The translations under genes and the position numbers were made by a program. Below the pieces are notes generated by a model. That model was not told the origin of the DNA, did no database searches, and saw nothing but the letters and a program-made list of their open reading frames with translations. Below are positions 39,797 through 51,822 of a stretch of 64,000 bases of DNA, in pieces. Each line of letters starts with the position of its first letter. Position 1 is the stretch's first letter. This stretch comes from Brucella pseudintermedia (GTDB lineage: Bacteria > Pseudomonadota > Alphaproteobacteria > Rhizobiales > Rhizobiaceae), in the NCBI RefSeq assembly GCF_008932435.1, contig NZ_WBWE01000001.1, forward strand, positions 124,001 to 188,000, in the 5' to 3' direction.

Positions 39797-41119
39797 TCAG
39801 AAACTCTCTTTCAGCCATTGGCTGACACGTTGAATGCGCCCACCCGTACCGGTCATGAGACCGGAGGAAGCTGCTTTCACCGACCGCTCTTCTATCCCGG
39901 CCACCTGCGGGTAAATCAGAAGTCCAACGGTCGCGGAGAAAGCCGCCCCCTTAGCCGCCTCAGGCAATCCCGCTATTCCTAGAGGACGCCCGATTCGTAC
40001 ATTTCTTGCAAGGATTCGTCTGGCTGCCTCCGGCATTCCCGGCAGCTGGCTTGCGCCGCCCGTCAGAACCACCCGCTTGCCGACGATATGTCCGAGACCG
40101 GACTGGTTGAGCCTGTCGCGCACCAGTTCCAATGTCTCTTCCACCCTCGCACGGATAATCCGCGTCAGCACCGAGCGCGGATATTGATTGGGTACATCAC
40201 GCTCATCGTCGCCGATTGGCGGAACCGAGATGAGGTCGCGGTCATCGGCAGCGCTTGGCAGCGCCGAACCGTACATGACCTTCAGGCGTTCGGCATCTTC
40301 CATGCGTGTGGAGAAGCCGCGCGCCACATCCATCGTGACATGCGTGCCGCCGATAGCCACTGCATCGGCGTGAATGAATTTGCCTTCGGAGAAGACGGAA
40401 ATCGTCGTCGTGCCGCCGCCCATATCGATGCAGGCCGCGCCCATCTCAGCCTCGTCGCCCACCAGAGCTGCAAGACCGCTGGCATAAGGCGTTGCTACGA
40501 TGGCTTCCACCGACAGATGGCAGCGATTGATGCAAAGCTCCAGATTGCGCAACGGCGCGGCATCGGCGGTCAGCACATGCATATCGACGCCAAGGCTGTC
40601 ACCCAGCATTCCAAGCGGATCGCGAATGCCGCGCTCGCCATCGAGCGTATAGCCAACAGGCAGCGAATGAACGAGATGGCGTTCGGCGGCGAGCGCCTGC
40701 TTGGCGCCAGCGGCCAGCACACGGCGAATATCCGCCTGCTCTACTTCATGGCCGCCCAGATTGACGCTCGCCGTGAAGGTTTCGCTCTTAAGGCGGCCGG
40801 CAGAAATATTGACGATCAGGCTGTCGACGGTCAGTCCGGCCATGCGCTCTGCCGCATCGACCGCAAGACGGATCGACTGTTCAGCCGCGTCAAGATCGAT
40901 GATGACGCCCGACTTTACGCCGCGCGAACGCTGATGGCCGATGCCCAGCACCTCCATGCGGTGCGTGCGACCCGGCAGCAGTGCGCCGCCCTCATGCGGG
41001 CGCAACCTTGCAATGACGCAGGAAACCTTGCTCGATCCGACGTCCAGAACCGTCAGAAGGCGCACCTTGCGCCCTGCAGCCCCGCCTTGTGATGTTCCCT
41101 TGCCGCCCAGAATACTCAT
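39797..41119 (-). CDS. ftsA: cell division protein FtsA
   Basis: FtsA is the actin-like protein that ties FtsZ to the membrane. The 440-residue protein has VLDVGSSKVSCVIARLRP near 24-41 (phosphate 1 loop), GAACIDMGGGTTTISVF near 228 (phosphate 2), VVLTGGASQLPG, and a C-terminal amphipathic helix (QRVSQWLKESF) for membrane binding. Its ATG overlaps the ftsQ stop by 4 bases. A 123-base gap then leads to ftsZ. Confidence 0.96.
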   Translation of the reverse strand: MSILGGKGTSQGGAAGRKVRLLTVLDVGSSKVSCVIARLRPHEGGALLPGRTHRMEVLGIGHQRSRGVKSGVIIDLDAAEQSIRLAVDAAERMAGLTVDSLIVNISAGRLKSETFTASVNLGGHEVEQADIRRVLAAGAKQALAAERHLVHSLPVGYTLDGERGIRDPLGMLGDSLGVDMHVLTADAAPLRNLELCINRCHLSVEAIVATPYASGLAALVGDEAEMGAACIDMGGGTTTISVFSEGKFIHADAVAIGGTHVTMDVARGFSTRMEDAERLKVMYGSALPSAADDRDLISVPPIGDDERDVPNQYPRSVLTRIIRARVEETLELVRDRLNQSGLGHIVGKRVVLTGGASQLPGMPEAARRILARNVRIGRPLGIAGLPEAAKGAAFSATVGLLIYPQVAGIEERSVKAASSGLMTGTGGRIQRVSQWLKESF

Positions 41120-42051
41120 ACGCGCTTCCCCGTGCGGGATAGTTCTTTTTTACGCTCTGCCAGAAATTTCTGGCGCTGCTCCATGCCGCTCGCCGTCAGT
41201 TGCACCGTGACCCGGTCTTCGAGACGAAGATCGACCGAAGCGATATCGCGCGACAGAAGATGCTGTTCCTGGTCGAGCTTGTCGACCTGCGCCAGCGCCT
41301 TCAGCGGATCGGTTTCCGGCAGCATGATGCGCACACCATTATCCAGCAGCAGATCCCAGCGGCGGTCGCCCACGCGAACATAAGCCCGGATCTTTCCGGC
41401 CAGCGCCGGATAGGCCGCGATTTCATCGACGAAACCCTTGACCTTCTTTTCCGCGCCCTCACCCACCACGAGCGGCAGCGAATTGTAACGGCCCGGACGG
41501 AACGGAACGATGGTGTCGCCCGCAGCATCGATCAACGACAGATCCTTGTCGTTCTGCCAGATGGCGAACGCCTTGCGCTCCCGCAGCGACACAAGAACGG
41601 TGCCGGGATAAACCTTGCGGACTTCCGCGCTTTCCACCCAAGGCAGCTTGTCGATAGACTGGCGTGCCTCTTCGGCGCTCAGGCCGACCAGGGAAGTCTC
41701 GCCGTCCAGATCGAGCTGACCCAGAATATCGATGTCGGAGGTCTCGTTGTTGCCGACAACCTTCACATCCTCGATTGCGAAACCAAGCGTGGACGCAGTT
41801 GCCTTGACGACTTCGGGTGTATGGCCACCCACGGCCATTCCATAAAGGCCAGTCGCGCCAAGAAAGCCCAGCATGCCGACGGTGCCGGCATGGCGCGGAA
41901 TGTTGACATTGCCCTGAAACAGGCGGACGGCAAAGCGGAACGGCTTGCGCAGGAAGCGCGGCAGGACAAAAGCGGCACCCATCGCGCCCGATGCATCCCG
42001 CATCGAGCCCGAGCGCCCGTATCCGTCCGATTTTCCGTTCAACGCAAACAA
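41116..42051 (-). CDS. ftsQ: cell division protein FtsQ
   Basis: FtsQ bridges early and late divisome proteins. I chose TTG 42051 (311 residues, starting (M)FALNGKSDG) because GGAGGA lies six bases upstream; the frame is open to TTG 42072 and an ATG lies at 42003. One transmembrane helix (about 58-78) leads to a POTRA domain (about 90-160: [20 protein letters not shown]) and the FtsQ-type second domain. It overlaps ddl by 13 bases. Confidence 0.9.
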   Translation of the reverse strand: MFALNGKSDGYGRSGSMRDASGAMGAAFVLPRFLRKPFRFAVRLFQGNVNIPRHAGTVGMLGFLGATGLYGMAVGGHTPEVVKATASTLGFAIEDVKVVGNNETSDIDILGQLDLDGETSLVGLSAEEARQSIDKLPWVESAEVRKVYPGTVLVSLRERKAFAIWQNDKDLSLIDAAGDTIVPFRPGRYNSLPLVVGEGAEKKVKGFVDEIAAYPALAGKIRAYVRVGDRRWDLLLDNGVRIMLPETDPLKALAQVDKLDQEQHLLSRDIASVDLRLEDRVTVQLTASGMEQRQKFLAERKKELSRTGKRV

Positions 42052-42965
42052 GACGCGTCCTCCACCATCCAACTCAACAATTCACCGAAAGAGATACCAG
42101 CCGCCTTGGCGATATCAGGCACGAGCGAGGTAGGAGTCATCCCCGGCTGGGTATTGATTTCCAGCCAGATAACTTCGCCATCTTCGGAGAAACGATCATC
42201 GAAACGGAAGTCCGACCGGCTTACGCCCCGACACCCGATTGCCCGATGCGCCGTAAGGGCCATTGTTTGTATTTTTTGGTAAATATTTGGTAAAATTTTT
42301 GCGGGACACACGTGAGTTGATGCACCTGCAACATATTTTGAATCGTAATCGTAGAACTGGTGCCCGACGGGAATGATCTCGCACACATCCATGACGCGAT
42401 CGCCCATAACGGCACAGGTCAGTTCGCGACCGGGAATGTATTTCTCGACCAGAACCTCCGCGCCGTAATTCCACTCGGCAGAGCTGATGATCTGCGGCGG
42501 ATGAGCCTGATCCTCCTTGACGATGACGACGCCGAAGCTGGACCCTTCGCGCACCGGCTTGACCACGTAAGGCGGCTTCATCGGATGCTCCGCGCCGATC
42601 TCGAAGCGATTGAGAAGAAGCGAGGGGGCAACAGCGACACCAGCGGCAGCAGCAACCTTCTTGGCGCGATCCTTGTCCATGGCCAACGCCGAAGCAAGCA
42701 CGCCCGAATGCGTGTAGGGAATCTGGAGATACTCAAGAACGCCCTGAATGGCGCCGTCTTCACCGAAAGGACCATGCAGTGCATTGAACGCAACATCGGG
42801 CTTCAGCTCGGCAAGAACGCTGGCAACATTGCGATCCACGTCAACACGCGTCACGCGATAGCCGCACCCTTCGAGGGTCGCAGCACAAGCCGCTCCGGAG
42901 GACAAGCTCACCGGACGCTCCGAAGAGAAACCGCCCATCAAAACGGCAACGTGCTTTCCCGTCAT
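42039..42965 (-). CDS. ddl: D-alanine--D-alanine ligase
   Basis: Ddl joins two D-Ala for peptidoglycan precursors. ATG 42965 (308 residues) begins [24 protein letters not shown]-grasp landmarks are [35 protein letters not shown] and the metal-binding [13 protein letters not shown] stretch of about 50 bases near 42255-42310 is strikingly AT-rich in codon choice but keeps the frame and reads as normal Ddl sequence. It lies 245 bases downstream of murB. Confidence 0.95.
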   Translation of the reverse strand: MTGKHVAVLMGGFSSERPVSLSSGAACAATLEGCGYRVTRVDVDRNVASVLAELKPDVAFNALHGPFGEDGAIQGVLEYLQIPYTHSGVLASALAMDKDRAKKVAAAAGVAVAPSLLLNRFEIGAEHPMKPPYVVKPVREGSSFGVVIVKEDQAHPPQIISSAEWNYGAEVLVEKYIPGRELTCAVMGDRVMDVCEIIPVGHQFYDYDSKYVAGASTHVCPAKILPNIYQKIQTMALTAHRAIGCRGVSRSDFRFDDRFSEDGEVIWLEINTQPGMTPTSLVPDIAKAAGISFGELLSWMVEDASCLR

Positions 42966-43165
42966 GTCAGCATCCCCTCTGCGCAATCCCCTGCGCATCA
43001 ATTGAACAGAATCCAGGCAACCCAGCAGCACAGGCCGCAGGCACCCGCGACAGGAAAATCCTGCCGAATCAAATCACTGTGTGGTTAACCCTAAAGAATC
43101 AGAGGATTGATTCCGTGACAAGACCCTATAGGAAGGGACGAACCTTACGCGTCGCTTGCGAAGGC

Positions 43166-43200
43166 AAAAAAGCCCGGAATTTCAGGTAGAAAATCCGGGC
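43166..43200 (-). terminator. intrinsic terminator after murB
   Basis: GCCCGGAATTT pairs with AAAATCCGGGC around a short loop (43172-43200). A run of six T on the minus strand follows (A run 43166-43171). It lies 11 bases past the murB stop, implying that ddl-ftsQ-ftsA restart from a promoter in 42966-43165. A T run on the plus side (43204-43209) makes it symmetrical. Confidence 0.82.
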
Positions 43201-43210
43201 AACTTTTTTA

Positions 43211-44173
43211 TTAGAATTTTCCGAGAAACTCTTCAACCGGCTCGCCATCGCGGAACAAACCGAGACGTTTGATTTCCCAATGCAGGCGAATGCCCGAATT
43301 TTCAAAAACCCTGGCGCGAACCGTTTCGCCCAAAGTCTCCAGATCATGCCCCGTTGCGGTGCCTGTATTGATCATGAAATTGCAATGCATTTCTGACATC
43401 TGCGCGCCGCCGACACGCAAACCGCGGCAGCCTGCCTTGTCGATTTCCTTCCAGGCCGATGTGCCTTCGGGGTTCTTGAAGGTCGAACCGCCTGTCTTCT
43501 CGCGCACCGGCTGCACCGTCTCGCGGTGATGCTGCACCTCGTCCATGGCTTGCCGGATCGCCTCACGATCGCCGGGAGTGCCTTCAAACAGGACGGAAGT
43601 AAAAATCAGGTCCGGCGAAGCCGACGAATGCCGATAGGCATAGCCCATCTCCGCATTGGAAAGCACATGCACTTCCCCCTTGCGGTCGAGCGCGCGCACT
43701 TCCACCACGCGCTCGCGTGTTTCCACGCCGTTGGCGCCCGCATTCATGCGCAAGGCGCCGCCGATGCCGCCGGGTATACCATGGTAGAAATGAAAGCCGC
43801 CGAGCCCCGCTTCCAGAGCCGCCGCAGCCACGCGCTTGTCGGGCGTTGCCGCCCCTGCCCGCAACTGCGTATCGGAAACCTGCTCCACCTCGCCAAAGCC
43901 TTTGGCGGAAAGCCGCACAACAAAGCCCGGAACGCCGCCATCGCGCACCAGAAGGTTGGAGCCGATTCCAACGACAAGGATCGGTATATCTTCCGGGACA
44001 GCCTTCAGAAATGCGGAAAGATCTTCCTCATCGGCAGGCTGGAAAAGCACCTGTGCCGGTCCGCCAGCGCGAAACCAGGTTATCTTGTCCATGCTTGCAT
44101 CGGCTGTCAGCCGACCCCGCAGGCCCGACAGCTTGCCATCGAGCTTCTTCAGAAGCGTCTCGCCGCTTTCCAT
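43211..44173 (-). CDS. murB: UDP-N-acetylenolpyruvoylglucosamine reductase MurB
   Basis: MurB reduces the enolpyruvyl group to give UDP-MurNAc. The 320-residue form from ATG 44173 shows the FAD-binding motifs [13 protein letters not shown] and [13 protein letters not shown], the catalytic region [18 protein letters not shown], and the terminal [14 protein letters not shown] and [15 protein letters not shown] segments. The open frame upstream to 44530 lies inside murC and is rejected. One base separates it from murC. Confidence 0.96.
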   Translation of the reverse strand: MESGETLLKKLDGKLSGLRGRLTADASMDKITWFRAGGPAQVLFQPADEEDLSAFLKAVPEDIPILVVGIGSNLLVRDGGVPGFVVRLSAKGFGEVEQVSDTQLRAGAATPDKRVAAAALEAGLGGFHFYHGIPGGIGGALRMNAGANGVETRERVVEVRALDRKGEVHVLSNAEMGYAYRHSSASPDLIFTSVLFEGTPGDREAIRQAMDEVQHHRETVQPVREKTGGSTFKNPEGTSAWKEIDKAGCRGLRVGGAQMSEMHCNFMINTGTATGHDLETLGETVRARVFENSGIRLHWEIKRLGLFRDGEPVEEFLGKF

Positions 44174-44174
44174 C

Positions 44175-45581
44175 TTACTTCTTGCCCTGTTCAGCCAGTT
44201 CTTTCGGCAATGCGTAGGCCCACTGCGTAATGTTGCCTGCGCCGAGGCAGACGACAAAATCGCCGGGCTCCGCAATCGACGCGACCAATGGCGCCAGCGC
44301 TTCGGGACCGCTTGCATAGCGCGCGTCGCGATGGCCAGCCGTCTTGATGCGCGATACGAGCGCCTCGGAATTGACGCCTTCGATCGGGTCCTCGCCCGCC
44401 GTATAGACCGGCGCCACGACGACCGTATCGGCATCGTTGAAACATGCCGCAAACTCGTCGAACAGGCTTGCCAGACGCGTGAAACGGTGCGGCTGTACGA
44501 TGGCGACCACACGGCCTTTGGCGGCTTCACGCGCGGCTTTCAGGACAGCGCGGATTTCAACGGGGTGATGGCCGTAATCGTCGAATATTTCGACGCCGTT
44601 CCACGAGCCCGTATGGGTGAAGCGGCGCTTCACGCCACCGAACGAGCCGAGACCGCGACGAATATCGTCGGCGGAAATACCGAGTTCATGCGCAACCGCG
44701 ATTGCCGCCGTGGCGTTGGATACGTTGTGCTGGCCCGGCATCGGCAGGCGCAGATCCTTGATCTCGGTAGCCTCGCCCTTGCGGGAGCGGATAACAACAT
44801 CGAACAGGCTCGCGGCACCGTCCATGCGGTGATTGACGAAACGCACTTCGGCCTGCGGATTCTGACCGTAGGTGATGATGCGACGATCCTCAATGCGGCT
44901 CACCAGAGCCTGCACTTCCGGATGATCGAGGCACATCACGCCGAAACCATAGAATGGCACGTTCTCGACGAACTGGCGGAAGGCGGCGCGCACCGCATCG
45001 AAATTGCCGTAATGATCGAGATGCTCCGGATCGATATTGGTGACAACCGCAATATCGGCTGGAAGTTTCAGGAAGGTGCCGTCGCTTTCGTCGGCTTCCA
45101 CGACCATCCAGTCACCATCGCCCATGCGGGCATTGGTGCCATAGGCGTTGATGATGCCGCCATTGATGACGGTCGGATCGAGATGCCCGGCATCGAGCAA
45201 GGCCGCAACCATCGAGGTGGTAGTCGTCTTGCCGTGCGTTCCGCCAATCGCGACCGCATGACGGAAGCGCATCAGCTCGGCCAGCATTTCGGCGCGGCGC
45301 ACGATAGGCAGCAGCTTTTCGCGCGCGGCCACCAGTTCGGGATTGTTCTTCTTGATCGCCGTCGAAACGACAACCACTTCGGCATCGCCAATGTTTTCAG
45401 CCTTGTGCCCGACAAAGACCTCAATGCCCTTTTCACGCAGGCGCTGCACATTGGCGCTGTCGGACTGGTCCGAGCCTTGCACCTTGTAGCCCAGATTGTG
45501 CAGCACTTCGGCAATACCACTCATGCCGATGCCGCCAATTCCGATGAAATGGACGCGCCCGATATTCAGCGGCATTTTCAT
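44175..45581 (-). CDS. murC: UDP-N-acetylmuramate--L-alanine ligase MurC
   Basis: MurC adds L-Ala to UDP-MurNAc. The 468-residue ligase begins [22 protein letters not shown] and carries the ATP loop [12 protein letters not shown] (about 110-121), the DNIDPEHLD-type segment ([12 protein letters not shown]), and a C-terminal Rossmann domain with [11 protein letters not shown]. Its ATG overlaps the murG stop by 4 bases. Confidence 0.97.
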   Translation of the reverse strand: MKMPLNIGRVHFIGIGGIGMSGIAEVLHNLGYKVQGSDQSDSANVQRLREKGIEVFVGHKAENIGDAEVVVVSTAIKKNNPELVAAREKLLPIVRRAEMLAELMRFRHAVAIGGTHGKTTTTSMVAALLDAGHLDPTVINGGIINAYGTNARMGDGDWMVVEADESDGTFLKLPADIAVVTNIDPEHLDHYGNFDAVRAAFRQFVENVPFYGFGVMCLDHPEVQALVSRIEDRRIITYGQNPQAEVRFVNHRMDGAASLFDVVIRSRKGEATEIKDLRLPMPGQHNVSNATAAIAVAHELGISADDIRRGLGSFGGVKRRFTHTGSWNGVEIFDDYGHHPVEIRAVLKAAREAAKGRVVAIVQPHRFTRLASLFDEFAACFNDADTVVVAPVYTAGEDPIEGVNSEALVSRIKTAGHRDARYASGPEALAPLVASIAEPGDFVVCLGAGNITQWAYALPKELAEQGKK

Positions 45582-46705
45582 GGCCGAGTTCCTTCTTTGA
45601 ATTCCTGAACAGATTTACCCGCTGCAATAGCCTCTGCCAGATCGGCAAGCAACCGCCCAGCATCCGGCTTGCCAACGCTTTTTGCAGCTTTTGCTTGTGC
45701 TTCGAGGCGCTGCGGCTCATTCATGGCGGCCTGGAGTAGCCCGGCCAGGCGTTCCGGCGACAATTCCGACTGACGAACGACCTCGCCGCCGCCCGCGGCC
45801 GCAAGTGCCGCCGCGTTCGCCGCCTGATCATGATCGAGCGCGTGCGGAAACGGCACCAGCATGGCTGGGCGACCGATGACTGTGATCTCGGAAACGGTGG
45901 AAGCCCCTGAACGCGAAATCACGAACTGGGCATCGGCCATGCGTGCAGGCATGTCGTTGAAGAACGGCGCGACATCCGCCGGAATGCCAAGCTTCTTGTA
46001 AGCATCGCGCACCGCGGCTTCATCTTCCTTGCGGGACTGCTGGGTGATCAGCAACCGTGCGCGATCTTTCTCAGGCAGCAAGGCCACGGCGGCGGGAATG
46101 GCGCTCGAAAAGAATTGCGCGCCCTGACTGCCGCCAAAGACCAGCAGGCGGAACCGTTCATCCGCCTTGACCGGCTTATAGGGCGTCCCTGCTGCGACCA
46201 GCACCGGCGGGCGCACCGGATTACCGGTCGCGACCGTCTTTTCGGCATGGACGCCGCCCGTTTCAGACAAAAAGCCACCGGCAATGGCCTTCACGCGGCC
46301 CGCAAGCCCTTTATTGGCGCGGCCCATGACGGCGTTCTGCTCATGCACCAGGGTCGGGATGTTCATGTTGCTCGCCGCATAGAGTGGCGGCAGCGTCGGA
46401 TAGCCTCCAAAACCCGCCACGAGCTTCGGTTTCAGCCGACGGAACAATTTGCGGGAATCGAGATTGCCCTGCCACAGCGACCAGAACGTCTTCAGAAGCG
46501 CTATGGGATTGCGGCCGGCAATCGTCGCCGAACGGATGACATGAACATGGTCTTCCGCAAATGCGCCTGCGAAACGCTGCGCGCGCGCATCGGTCGCCAG
46601 ATGGACGTCCCAGCCGCGCGCCTTCAGTTCATGCGCCAGCGCTTCCGCCGGGAACAGGTGACCGCCTGTTCCACCGGCAGCCAATACAATTACGCCCTTC
46701 CCCAT
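45578..46705 (-). CDS. murG: undecaprenyl-PP-MurNAc-pentapeptide GlcNAc transferase MurG
   Basis: MurG makes lipid II from lipid I on the inner face of the membrane. The 375-residue GT28 enzyme has the N-terminal [16 protein letters not shown] loop, [14 protein letters not shown], the [12 protein letters not shown] loop, and the UDP-GlcNAc pocket [20 protein letters not shown] with [14 protein letters not shown]. It sits between ftsW (7-base gap) and murC (overlap). Confidence 0.97.
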   Translation of the reverse strand: MGKGVIVLAAGGTGGHLFPAEALAHELKARGWDVHLATDARAQRFAGAFAEDHVHVIRSATIAGRNPIALLKTFWSLWQGNLDSRKLFRRLKPKLVAGFGGYPTLPPLYAASNMNIPTLVHEQNAVMGRANKGLAGRVKAIAGGFLSETGGVHAEKTVATGNPVRPPVLVAAGTPYKPVKADERFRLLVFGGSQGAQFFSSAIPAAVALLPEKDRARLLITQQSRKEDEAAVRDAYKKLGIPADVAPFFNDMPARMADAQFVISRSGASTVSEITVIGRPAMLVPFPHALDHDQAANAAALAAAGGGEVVRQSELSPERLAGLLQAAMNEPQRLEAQAKAAKSVGKPDAGRLLADLAEAIAAGKSVQEFKEGTRP

Positions 46706-46712
46706 ATTTCCC

Positions 46713-47873
46713 TCACAAAGCCGGAATGCGCCTGTTCACATCGGCGCCCATGCTGACCGTGTGGGTCATGCGGGCTTCCGGACGGCGGCGCGTCAGGGCC
46801 AGAAGAATGCCCATCGTGATGGCGATGGCAATGAGCGACGACCCGCCATAGGAAATGAACGGCAGGGTCATGCCCTTTGCAGGCATGAGATGCAGGTTCA
46901 CGGCCATGTTGATGATCGACTGGAAACCGAACAGGATGACAATCCCCGAGACGGCCAGACGCGTGAATGCATCGCGCTCGCGCAGCGCAATCGAAAGACC
47001 GCGCACAACGATGAACGCGAACAGCAGCATGATGACCATGCACAGGATGATGCCGTATTCTTCCGCCGCGACCGAGAAAATAAAATCGGTATGGCTGTCC
47101 GGAATGATGCGCTTTACCGTGCCTTCGCCCGGACCTTGCCCGAACCAGCCGCCGCGCAGGATTGCCTCACGACCGGCATCGACCTGGAACGTGTCACCCT
47201 CGCCCGTCATGAAGCGGTTGATACGCCCCGCCACATGGTCGAACATGAAATAGGCTGAAATGCCGCCGCAAACCGCAAGGCCGCCGAGGACCAGAATCCA
47301 GAACATCGGCAGACCGGCGAGGAAGAACATGGCGCCCCATGTGCCTGTGGTCAGCATCGTCTGGCCAAGGTCAGGCTGGAGAACGAGCAGCGCCGCAACA
47401 GTACCGAACAGCAGCATGGCCAGAAAATTGCCAGGCATTTCGCCGCCGCGTTCGCGTTCTGAGAACAGCCAGGCGCAAACCACCACGAAAGCGGGCTTCA
47501 TGAATTCCGATGGCTGGATGGAGATGCCTGCAAGATTGACCCAGCGCCGCGCGCCTTTCACTTCGATGCCGAAAAACAGGGCGGCAACCATCAATACCAG
47601 CGAAATGCCAAGCAGGATCAGGGCAAACCGCCTGATCTGGCGCGGCGAGAGAAACGACACGCCGATCATGACGGCGACCGCCGGAAGCATGAAGAAAATC
47701 TGGCGTTCGACAAAATGGAAGCTGTCCAGCCCGATGCGCGACGCCACAGCCGGGCTTGCGGCGAATGACAGCAAAATTCCAAGCCCCATCAGGGCCAGAC
47801 ATGCAGCGAGGAAGAAGCGGTCTATTGTCCACCACCAATTGGCGACAGGACCGCGATCGACACGGCTTACCAT
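46713..47873 (-). CDS. ftsW: division lipid II polymerase FtsW
   Basis: FtsW is the SEDS glycosyltransferase of the septum, working with FtsI. The 386-residue protein has about ten transmembrane helices and the family markers [21 protein letters not shown], the loop after the catalytic Asp region ([33 protein letters not shown]) and [13 protein letters not shown]. Its start overlaps the murD stop by one base. Confidence 0.96.
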   Translation of the reverse strand: MVSRVDRGPVANWWWTIDRFFLAACLALMGLGILLSFAASPAVASRIGLDSFHFVERQIFFMLPAVAVMIGVSFLSPRQIRRFALILLGISLVLMVAALFFGIEVKGARRWVNLAGISIQPSEFMKPAFVVVCAWLFSERERGGEMPGNFLAMLLFGTVAALLVLQPDLGQTMLTTGTWGAMFFLAGLPMFWILVLGGLAVCGGISAYFMFDHVAGRINRFMTGEGDTFQVDAGREAILRGGWFGQGPGEGTVKRIIPDSHTDFIFSVAAEEYGIILCMVIMLLFAFIVVRGLSIALRERDAFTRLAVSGIVILFGFQSIINMAVNLHLMPAKGMTLPFISYGGSSLIAIAITMGILLALTRRRPEARMTHTVSMGADVNRRIPAL

Positions 47874-49276
47874 CAGCTTTCCCCTCTCATTGGCGTTACA
47901 CCCGGAAGCGCCAGAACGGCGCTGCGGAATGCATCGCCGCGTTTTTCAAAATTCTGGAACTGGTCGAAGCTTGCGCAGGCAGGCGACAGCAGAACGACAG
48001 GCTCCGGCGCGGCATCGTTGCCAGCATCGCGCGCGGCATGTTCGACGGCAACAGCAAGCGTGTCGGAAATCTCGAACGGCGCCGCATCGCCAAGCGTTGC
48101 CGCAAACTGCGCCGCAGCTTCACCGATCAGATAGGCCTTGGCAATCCGCGGGAAGAAAACTGACAGCGAAGCAATCCCGCCTGCCTTCGGCACGCCGCCT
48201 GCAATCCAGTAAATGTTCTGCGGGAAGGATGACAATGCCGGAGCAGTCGCTTCCGCATTGGTTGCCTTGGAATCGTTGACGAAGAGGACTTTCCCGCGAT
48301 GCCCGACCTGCTCCATGCGATGGGCGAGGCCCGGAAAGCTCTTCAGACCGGCGTGAATTTCTTCAAGGCTCAGGCCGACCGACAGACAGGCGGCAATCGC
48401 CGCAAGTGCATTCTGCGCATTATGCGCGCCGCGCAGCGAGCCGATACCTTCAAGAGAAGCGATTTCATCGACTTCTCCATCCTGCGCCCAGAACAGTTTC
48501 GCGCCATCGGCAAAATAGCCTTTGCCAAGACGCTTTTCCTTGGAAATCCGCACGACATTTACGCCGTCGCGATAAAGCCGGTCGGCAATGGCTTCGCAAT
48601 ATTGATCGTCCACGCCGACAATCGCCGTGTCGCTTGCTGCCACAAGCCGTTCCTTGATCGCCGCATAGTTTTCCATCGAGCCATGACGGTCGAGATGGTC
48701 CGGCGTCAGATTGAGCAAAATTCCTGCAGTCGGGTTTAGCGACGGCGCAAGATCAATCTGGTAGGAGGAGCACTCAACCACATAGAAACGATTTGCCTGC
48801 GGCGGTTCCAGCGTCAGGATTGCCGTGCCGATATTGCCGCCGAGCTGCATGTCGCGACCAGAGGCCTTGATGATATGGGCGATCAAGGCGGTCGTCGTCG
48901 ATTTGCCGTTGGTGCCAGTAATGGCAATGAATGGGCAATCGGGAGCAATGTGGTTGCGCTCGCGCACGAAAAGCTCCACGTCGCCGATGATTTCGACCCC
49001 GGCCGCATGAGCCAGATCGACGGTCCAGTGCGGCTTTGGATGGGTCAGCGGAACGCCGGGCGAAAGCACGAATGCCGCAAATTGCGACCAGTCTGCCTGC
49101 CTGAGATCGCCCGTGGCAATGCCCGCGCTCTGCGCACGGGCAACGCTGTCGGGATTGTCGTCCCAGGCAATGATCTTTGCTCCGCCGCCAAGAATGGCCT
49201 TGGCGGTCGCAATGCCCGACCCGCCCAGTCCGAAAAGGGCGACTGTCTTATCCTTGAGGGCGGTGATCGGGATCAT
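47873..49276 (-). CDS. murD: UDP-N-acetylmuramoylalanine--D-glutamate ligase MurD
   Basis: MurD adds D-Glu. The 467-residue ligase has an N-terminal [13 protein letters not shown] Rossmann loop, the ATP loop [14 protein letters not shown] near 119-132, [18 protein letters not shown], and the C-terminal [17 protein letters not shown] segment. It follows mraY with a 6-base gap. Confidence 0.97.
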   Translation of the reverse strand: MIPITALKDKTVALFGLGGSGIATAKAILGGGAKIIAWDDNPDSVARAQSAGIATGDLRQADWSQFAAFVLSPGVPLTHPKPHWTVDLAHAAGVEIIGDVELFVRERNHIAPDCPFIAITGTNGKSTTTALIAHIIKASGRDMQLGGNIGTAILTLEPPQANRFYVVECSSYQIDLAPSLNPTAGILLNLTPDHLDRHGSMENYAAIKERLVAASDTAIVGVDDQYCEAIADRLYRDGVNVVRISKEKRLGKGYFADGAKLFWAQDGEVDEIASLEGIGSLRGAHNAQNALAAIAACLSVGLSLEEIHAGLKSFPGLAHRMEQVGHRGKVLFVNDSKATNAEATAPALSSFPQNIYWIAGGVPKAGGIASLSVFFPRIAKAYLIGEAAAQFAATLGDAAPFEISDTLAVAVEHAARDAGNDAAPEPVVLLSPACASFDQFQNFEKRGDAFRSAVLALPGVTPMRGES

Positions 49277-49282
49277 GGCACT

Positions 49283-50365
49283 TTACCGGAGCTTGAGGGT
49301 GGAAAGACCGATCATCGCGAGGATGATCGCAACGATCCAGAAGCGGATCACGACCTGGCTCTCGGTCCAGCCCTTCTTTTCGAAATGGTGGTGGATAGGC
49401 GCCATCAGGAAGACGCGCTTGCCAGTCAGTTTGAAGGAACCGACCTGAATAATGACGGAAAGCGCTTCCATGACGAACAGTCCGCCGATGATGGCAAGGA
49501 CGATCTCGTGCTTCGTCGCAACGGCGACCGTGCCCAACATCCCCCCCAGCGCCAGCGAACCCGTGTCGCCCATGAAGATGGCGGCGGGCGGCGCGTTGAA
49601 CCACAAAAAGCCGAGACCGGCGCCGATGACTGCGCCGAGGACGACGGCAAGCTCACCTGTGCCGGGGACGAAATGGATTTGCAGATAATCGGCGAAGATC
49701 GCGTTACCGGAAAGATAGGCGATAAAGCCAAAGGAGGCCGCGGCCACCATGACCGGCACGATTGCAAGCCCGTCGAGGCCATCGGTCAGGTTTACCGCAT
49801 TGCCCGCGCCAACCATGACAAAGGCTGCAAACGGGATAAAGAACCAGCTCAGATTGATGACAAACTGCTTGGCGAAGGGGAATGTCAGCGAGGACGAGAA
49901 CGGCTCCTGCCCTGCCCGCATGATGATGAAGGCGGCGGCTGCGGCGATCAGGAATTCAATGCCAAGACGCGCCTTGCCCGAAAAACCCTTGTCGGACTGC
50001 TTCGTCACTTTGAGATAATCGTCATAGAAGCCGATAGCGCCGAAACCCACCGTAACCAGCAGCACCACCCAGACATAGACGCTGGAAAGATTGGTCCAGA
50101 GCAGGCACGACACGAGAATGCCGGTCATGATCATGAGACCGCCCATGGTCGGCGTACCGGCCTTCTTGAAATGGGTCTGCGGGCCGTCGGCGCGGATCGG
50201 CTGGCCTTTCCCCTGACGCACCCGGAGCGAGTTGATGATCGACGGGCCGAACAGAAACACGATCAGCGCCGATGTGATCATGGCGCCGCCGGTGCGGAAG
50301 GTGATGTAGCGGAACACATTAAGCGGTGTCATATGTTCGGCGAAGAAGGTGAGAAGCATAAACAT
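49283..50365 (-). CDS. mraY: phospho-MurNAc-pentapeptide transferase MraY
   Basis: MraY attaches phospho-MurNAc-pentapeptide to undecaprenyl phosphate, giving lipid I. The 360-residue polytopic protein (about ten helices) has the catalytic aspartate clusters GFYDDYLKV and [10 protein letters not shown], the GTPTMGG motif, [11 protein letters not shown], and the loop [12 protein letters not shown]. All are diagnostic. It lies 26 bases after murF. Confidence 0.97.
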   Translation of the reverse strand: MFMLLTFFAEHMTPLNVFRYITFRTGGAMITSALIVFLFGPSIINSLRVRQGKGQPIRADGPQTHFKKAGTPTMGGLMIMTGILVSCLLWTNLSSVYVWVVLLVTVGFGAIGFYDDYLKVTKQSDKGFSGKARLGIEFLIAAAAAFIIMRAGQEPFSSSLTFPFAKQFVINLSWFFIPFAAFVMVGAGNAVNLTDGLDGLAIVPVMVAAASFGFIAYLSGNAIFADYLQIHFVPGTGELAVVLGAVIGAGLGFLWFNAPPAAIFMGDTGSLALGGMLGTVAVATKHEIVLAIIGGLFVMEALSVIIQVGSFKLTGKRVFLMAPIHHHFEKKGWTESQVVIRFWIVAIILAMIGLSTLKLR

Positions 50366-50391
50366 GTAGAGAAAAATCCCTCAAATACCGC

Positions 50392-51822
50392 TTATTCCGC
50401 CGGTTCCACCGGCGGAAACTGGCTGATCAGCGCCTTGACGATTTTGGAAAAACCGATCCCCTTCGACGATTTCACCATGATGACATCGCCCGGACGGACC
50501 GTCTTGATCACCAGCGGCAACAATTCGTCGGTGCTCTGCCTGTACTCGGTATGAATTTCAACCGGCAAGGCATTTTTGAGCGCCGACATGTCCGGTCCAC
50601 CGATAAAAAGCGCATTCACTTCGGCATCCACGATCGGACGCGCCAGATCGGCGTGGAGTTTTCCCGACTGACGGCCAAGCTCGAGCATGTCGCCCAGCAC
50701 CGCGATACGGCGGCCGCGCGAGCCTTCCGGTGCCGTCGAATGCAAGAGTGACAGGGCTGCGCGCATCGAGGTCGGATTGGCGTTATAGCTCTCGTCGATC
50801 AGCGTGAACGTGCCTTCGGGGTGCTGGAGCACATGGCGCGCGCCACGACCGCCTTCGGCAGAAAGCGTTGCCATTGCCATCATCACCTTGGCGATATCCG
50901 CGCCGACCAGATCGGCTGCGCCAAGGACGGCGAGCATGTTCTGCACGATATGACGGCCCGGCATGCCGACCTTGACTGCCGCTTCATGCGCGCCAGCCTT
51001 CACCGTCATGCAGGAACAGGTCGGATGCAGCTTCACTTCGCGCAGGCGGTAATCAGAACGGGCATTCTCGCCGAAGGTGACGATATGCTCGACGCCTGCC
51101 TTTTCAGCCAGCTCTTCCAACTGCTTGAAGCGCTTGTCATCGCGATTGAGGAGCGCATAACCGCCCGGCACAATGCCCTCGAAAATCTCCGCCTTGGCGA
51201 CGGCGATTTCTTCCAGATTGGCGAAATGGCCAAGATGCGCGGGCGCGATCAGCGTAATCAGCGCCACGTGCGGGCGCACCATCTTCACCAGCGGGCGGAT
51301 TTCGTCATGATGATTCATACCGATTTCAAAGACGCCGTAATCGGTATCGGCCGGCATGCGCGCAAGCGTCAGCGGCACGCCCCAGTGATTGTTGAATGAC
51401 GCCACCGAAGCATGAACCTTGCCCACTTCGGAAAGCACATGGCGCAAGGCTTCCTTGGTCGTCGTCTTGCCGACCGAACCCGTCACCGCGATGATCTGTG
51501 CCTTTGAGCGTGCGCGCGAGGCAATGCCAAGCTTGATCAGGGCTTCAAGCACGTCCTCGACCACGATCATCGGCACCTTGGAATTGCCGAACGCGGGCAG
51601 ACGATGTTCCGCCACCACGATCAGACCGGCACCGGCAGCCATGGCAGCGGTGACGAAATCATGTCCGTCGAACTGTTCGCCCTTGATAGCAAAAAAAGCC
51701 TCGCCCGGCTTCAGCGAGCGGCTGTCGATTGAGATACCGGTAATGCCAGCAGGAAGGTTGCCAAACGGCCTTCCTTCCATGGCTTCGACCATATCATCGG
51801 ATTTCCACAGCCAGTCACTCAT
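50392..51822 (-). CDS. murF: UDP-MurNAc-tripeptide--D-Ala-D-Ala ligase MurF
   Basis: MurF adds D-Ala-D-Ala, the product of Ddl encoded about 8 kb downstream. The 476-residue protein has the N-terminal [26 protein letters not shown] motif, ATP loop [21 protein letters not shown]-type segment (GMNHHDEI), and the [15 protein letters not shown] motif. It overlaps the murE stop by 4 bases. Confidence 0.96.
   Translation of the reverse strand: MSDWLWKSDDMVEAMEGRPFGNLPAGITGISIDSRSLKPGEAFFAIKGEQFDGHDFVTAAMAAGAGLIVVAEHRLPAFGNSKVPMIVVEDVLEALIKLGIASRARSKAQIIAVTGSVGKTTTKEALRHVLSEVGKVHASVASFNNHWGVPLTLARMPADTDYGVFEIGMNHHDEIRPLVKMVRPHVALITLIAPAHLGHFANLEEIAVAKAEIFEGIVPGGYALLNRDDKRFKQLEELAEKAGVEHIVTFGENARSDYRLREVKLHPTCSCMTVKAGAHEAAVKVGMPGRHIVQNMLAVLGAADLVGADIAKVMMAMATLSAEGGRGARHVLQHPEGTFTLIDESYNANPTSMRAALSLLHSTAPEGSRGRRIAVLGDMLELGRQSGKLHADLARPIVDAEVNALFIGGPDMSALKNALPVEIHTEYRQSTDELLPLVIKTVRPGDVIMVKSSKGIGFSKIVKALISQFPPVEPAE

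Noticed and set aside
42966-43165. Possible small gene between murB and ddl
   Set aside because: No frame with a good start and composition; best read as leader or promoter DNA for ddl.
48875-50554. 559-residue plus-strand frame over murD/mraY
   Set aside because: It is antisense to diagnostic MurD and MraY sequences and has shadow-like composition.
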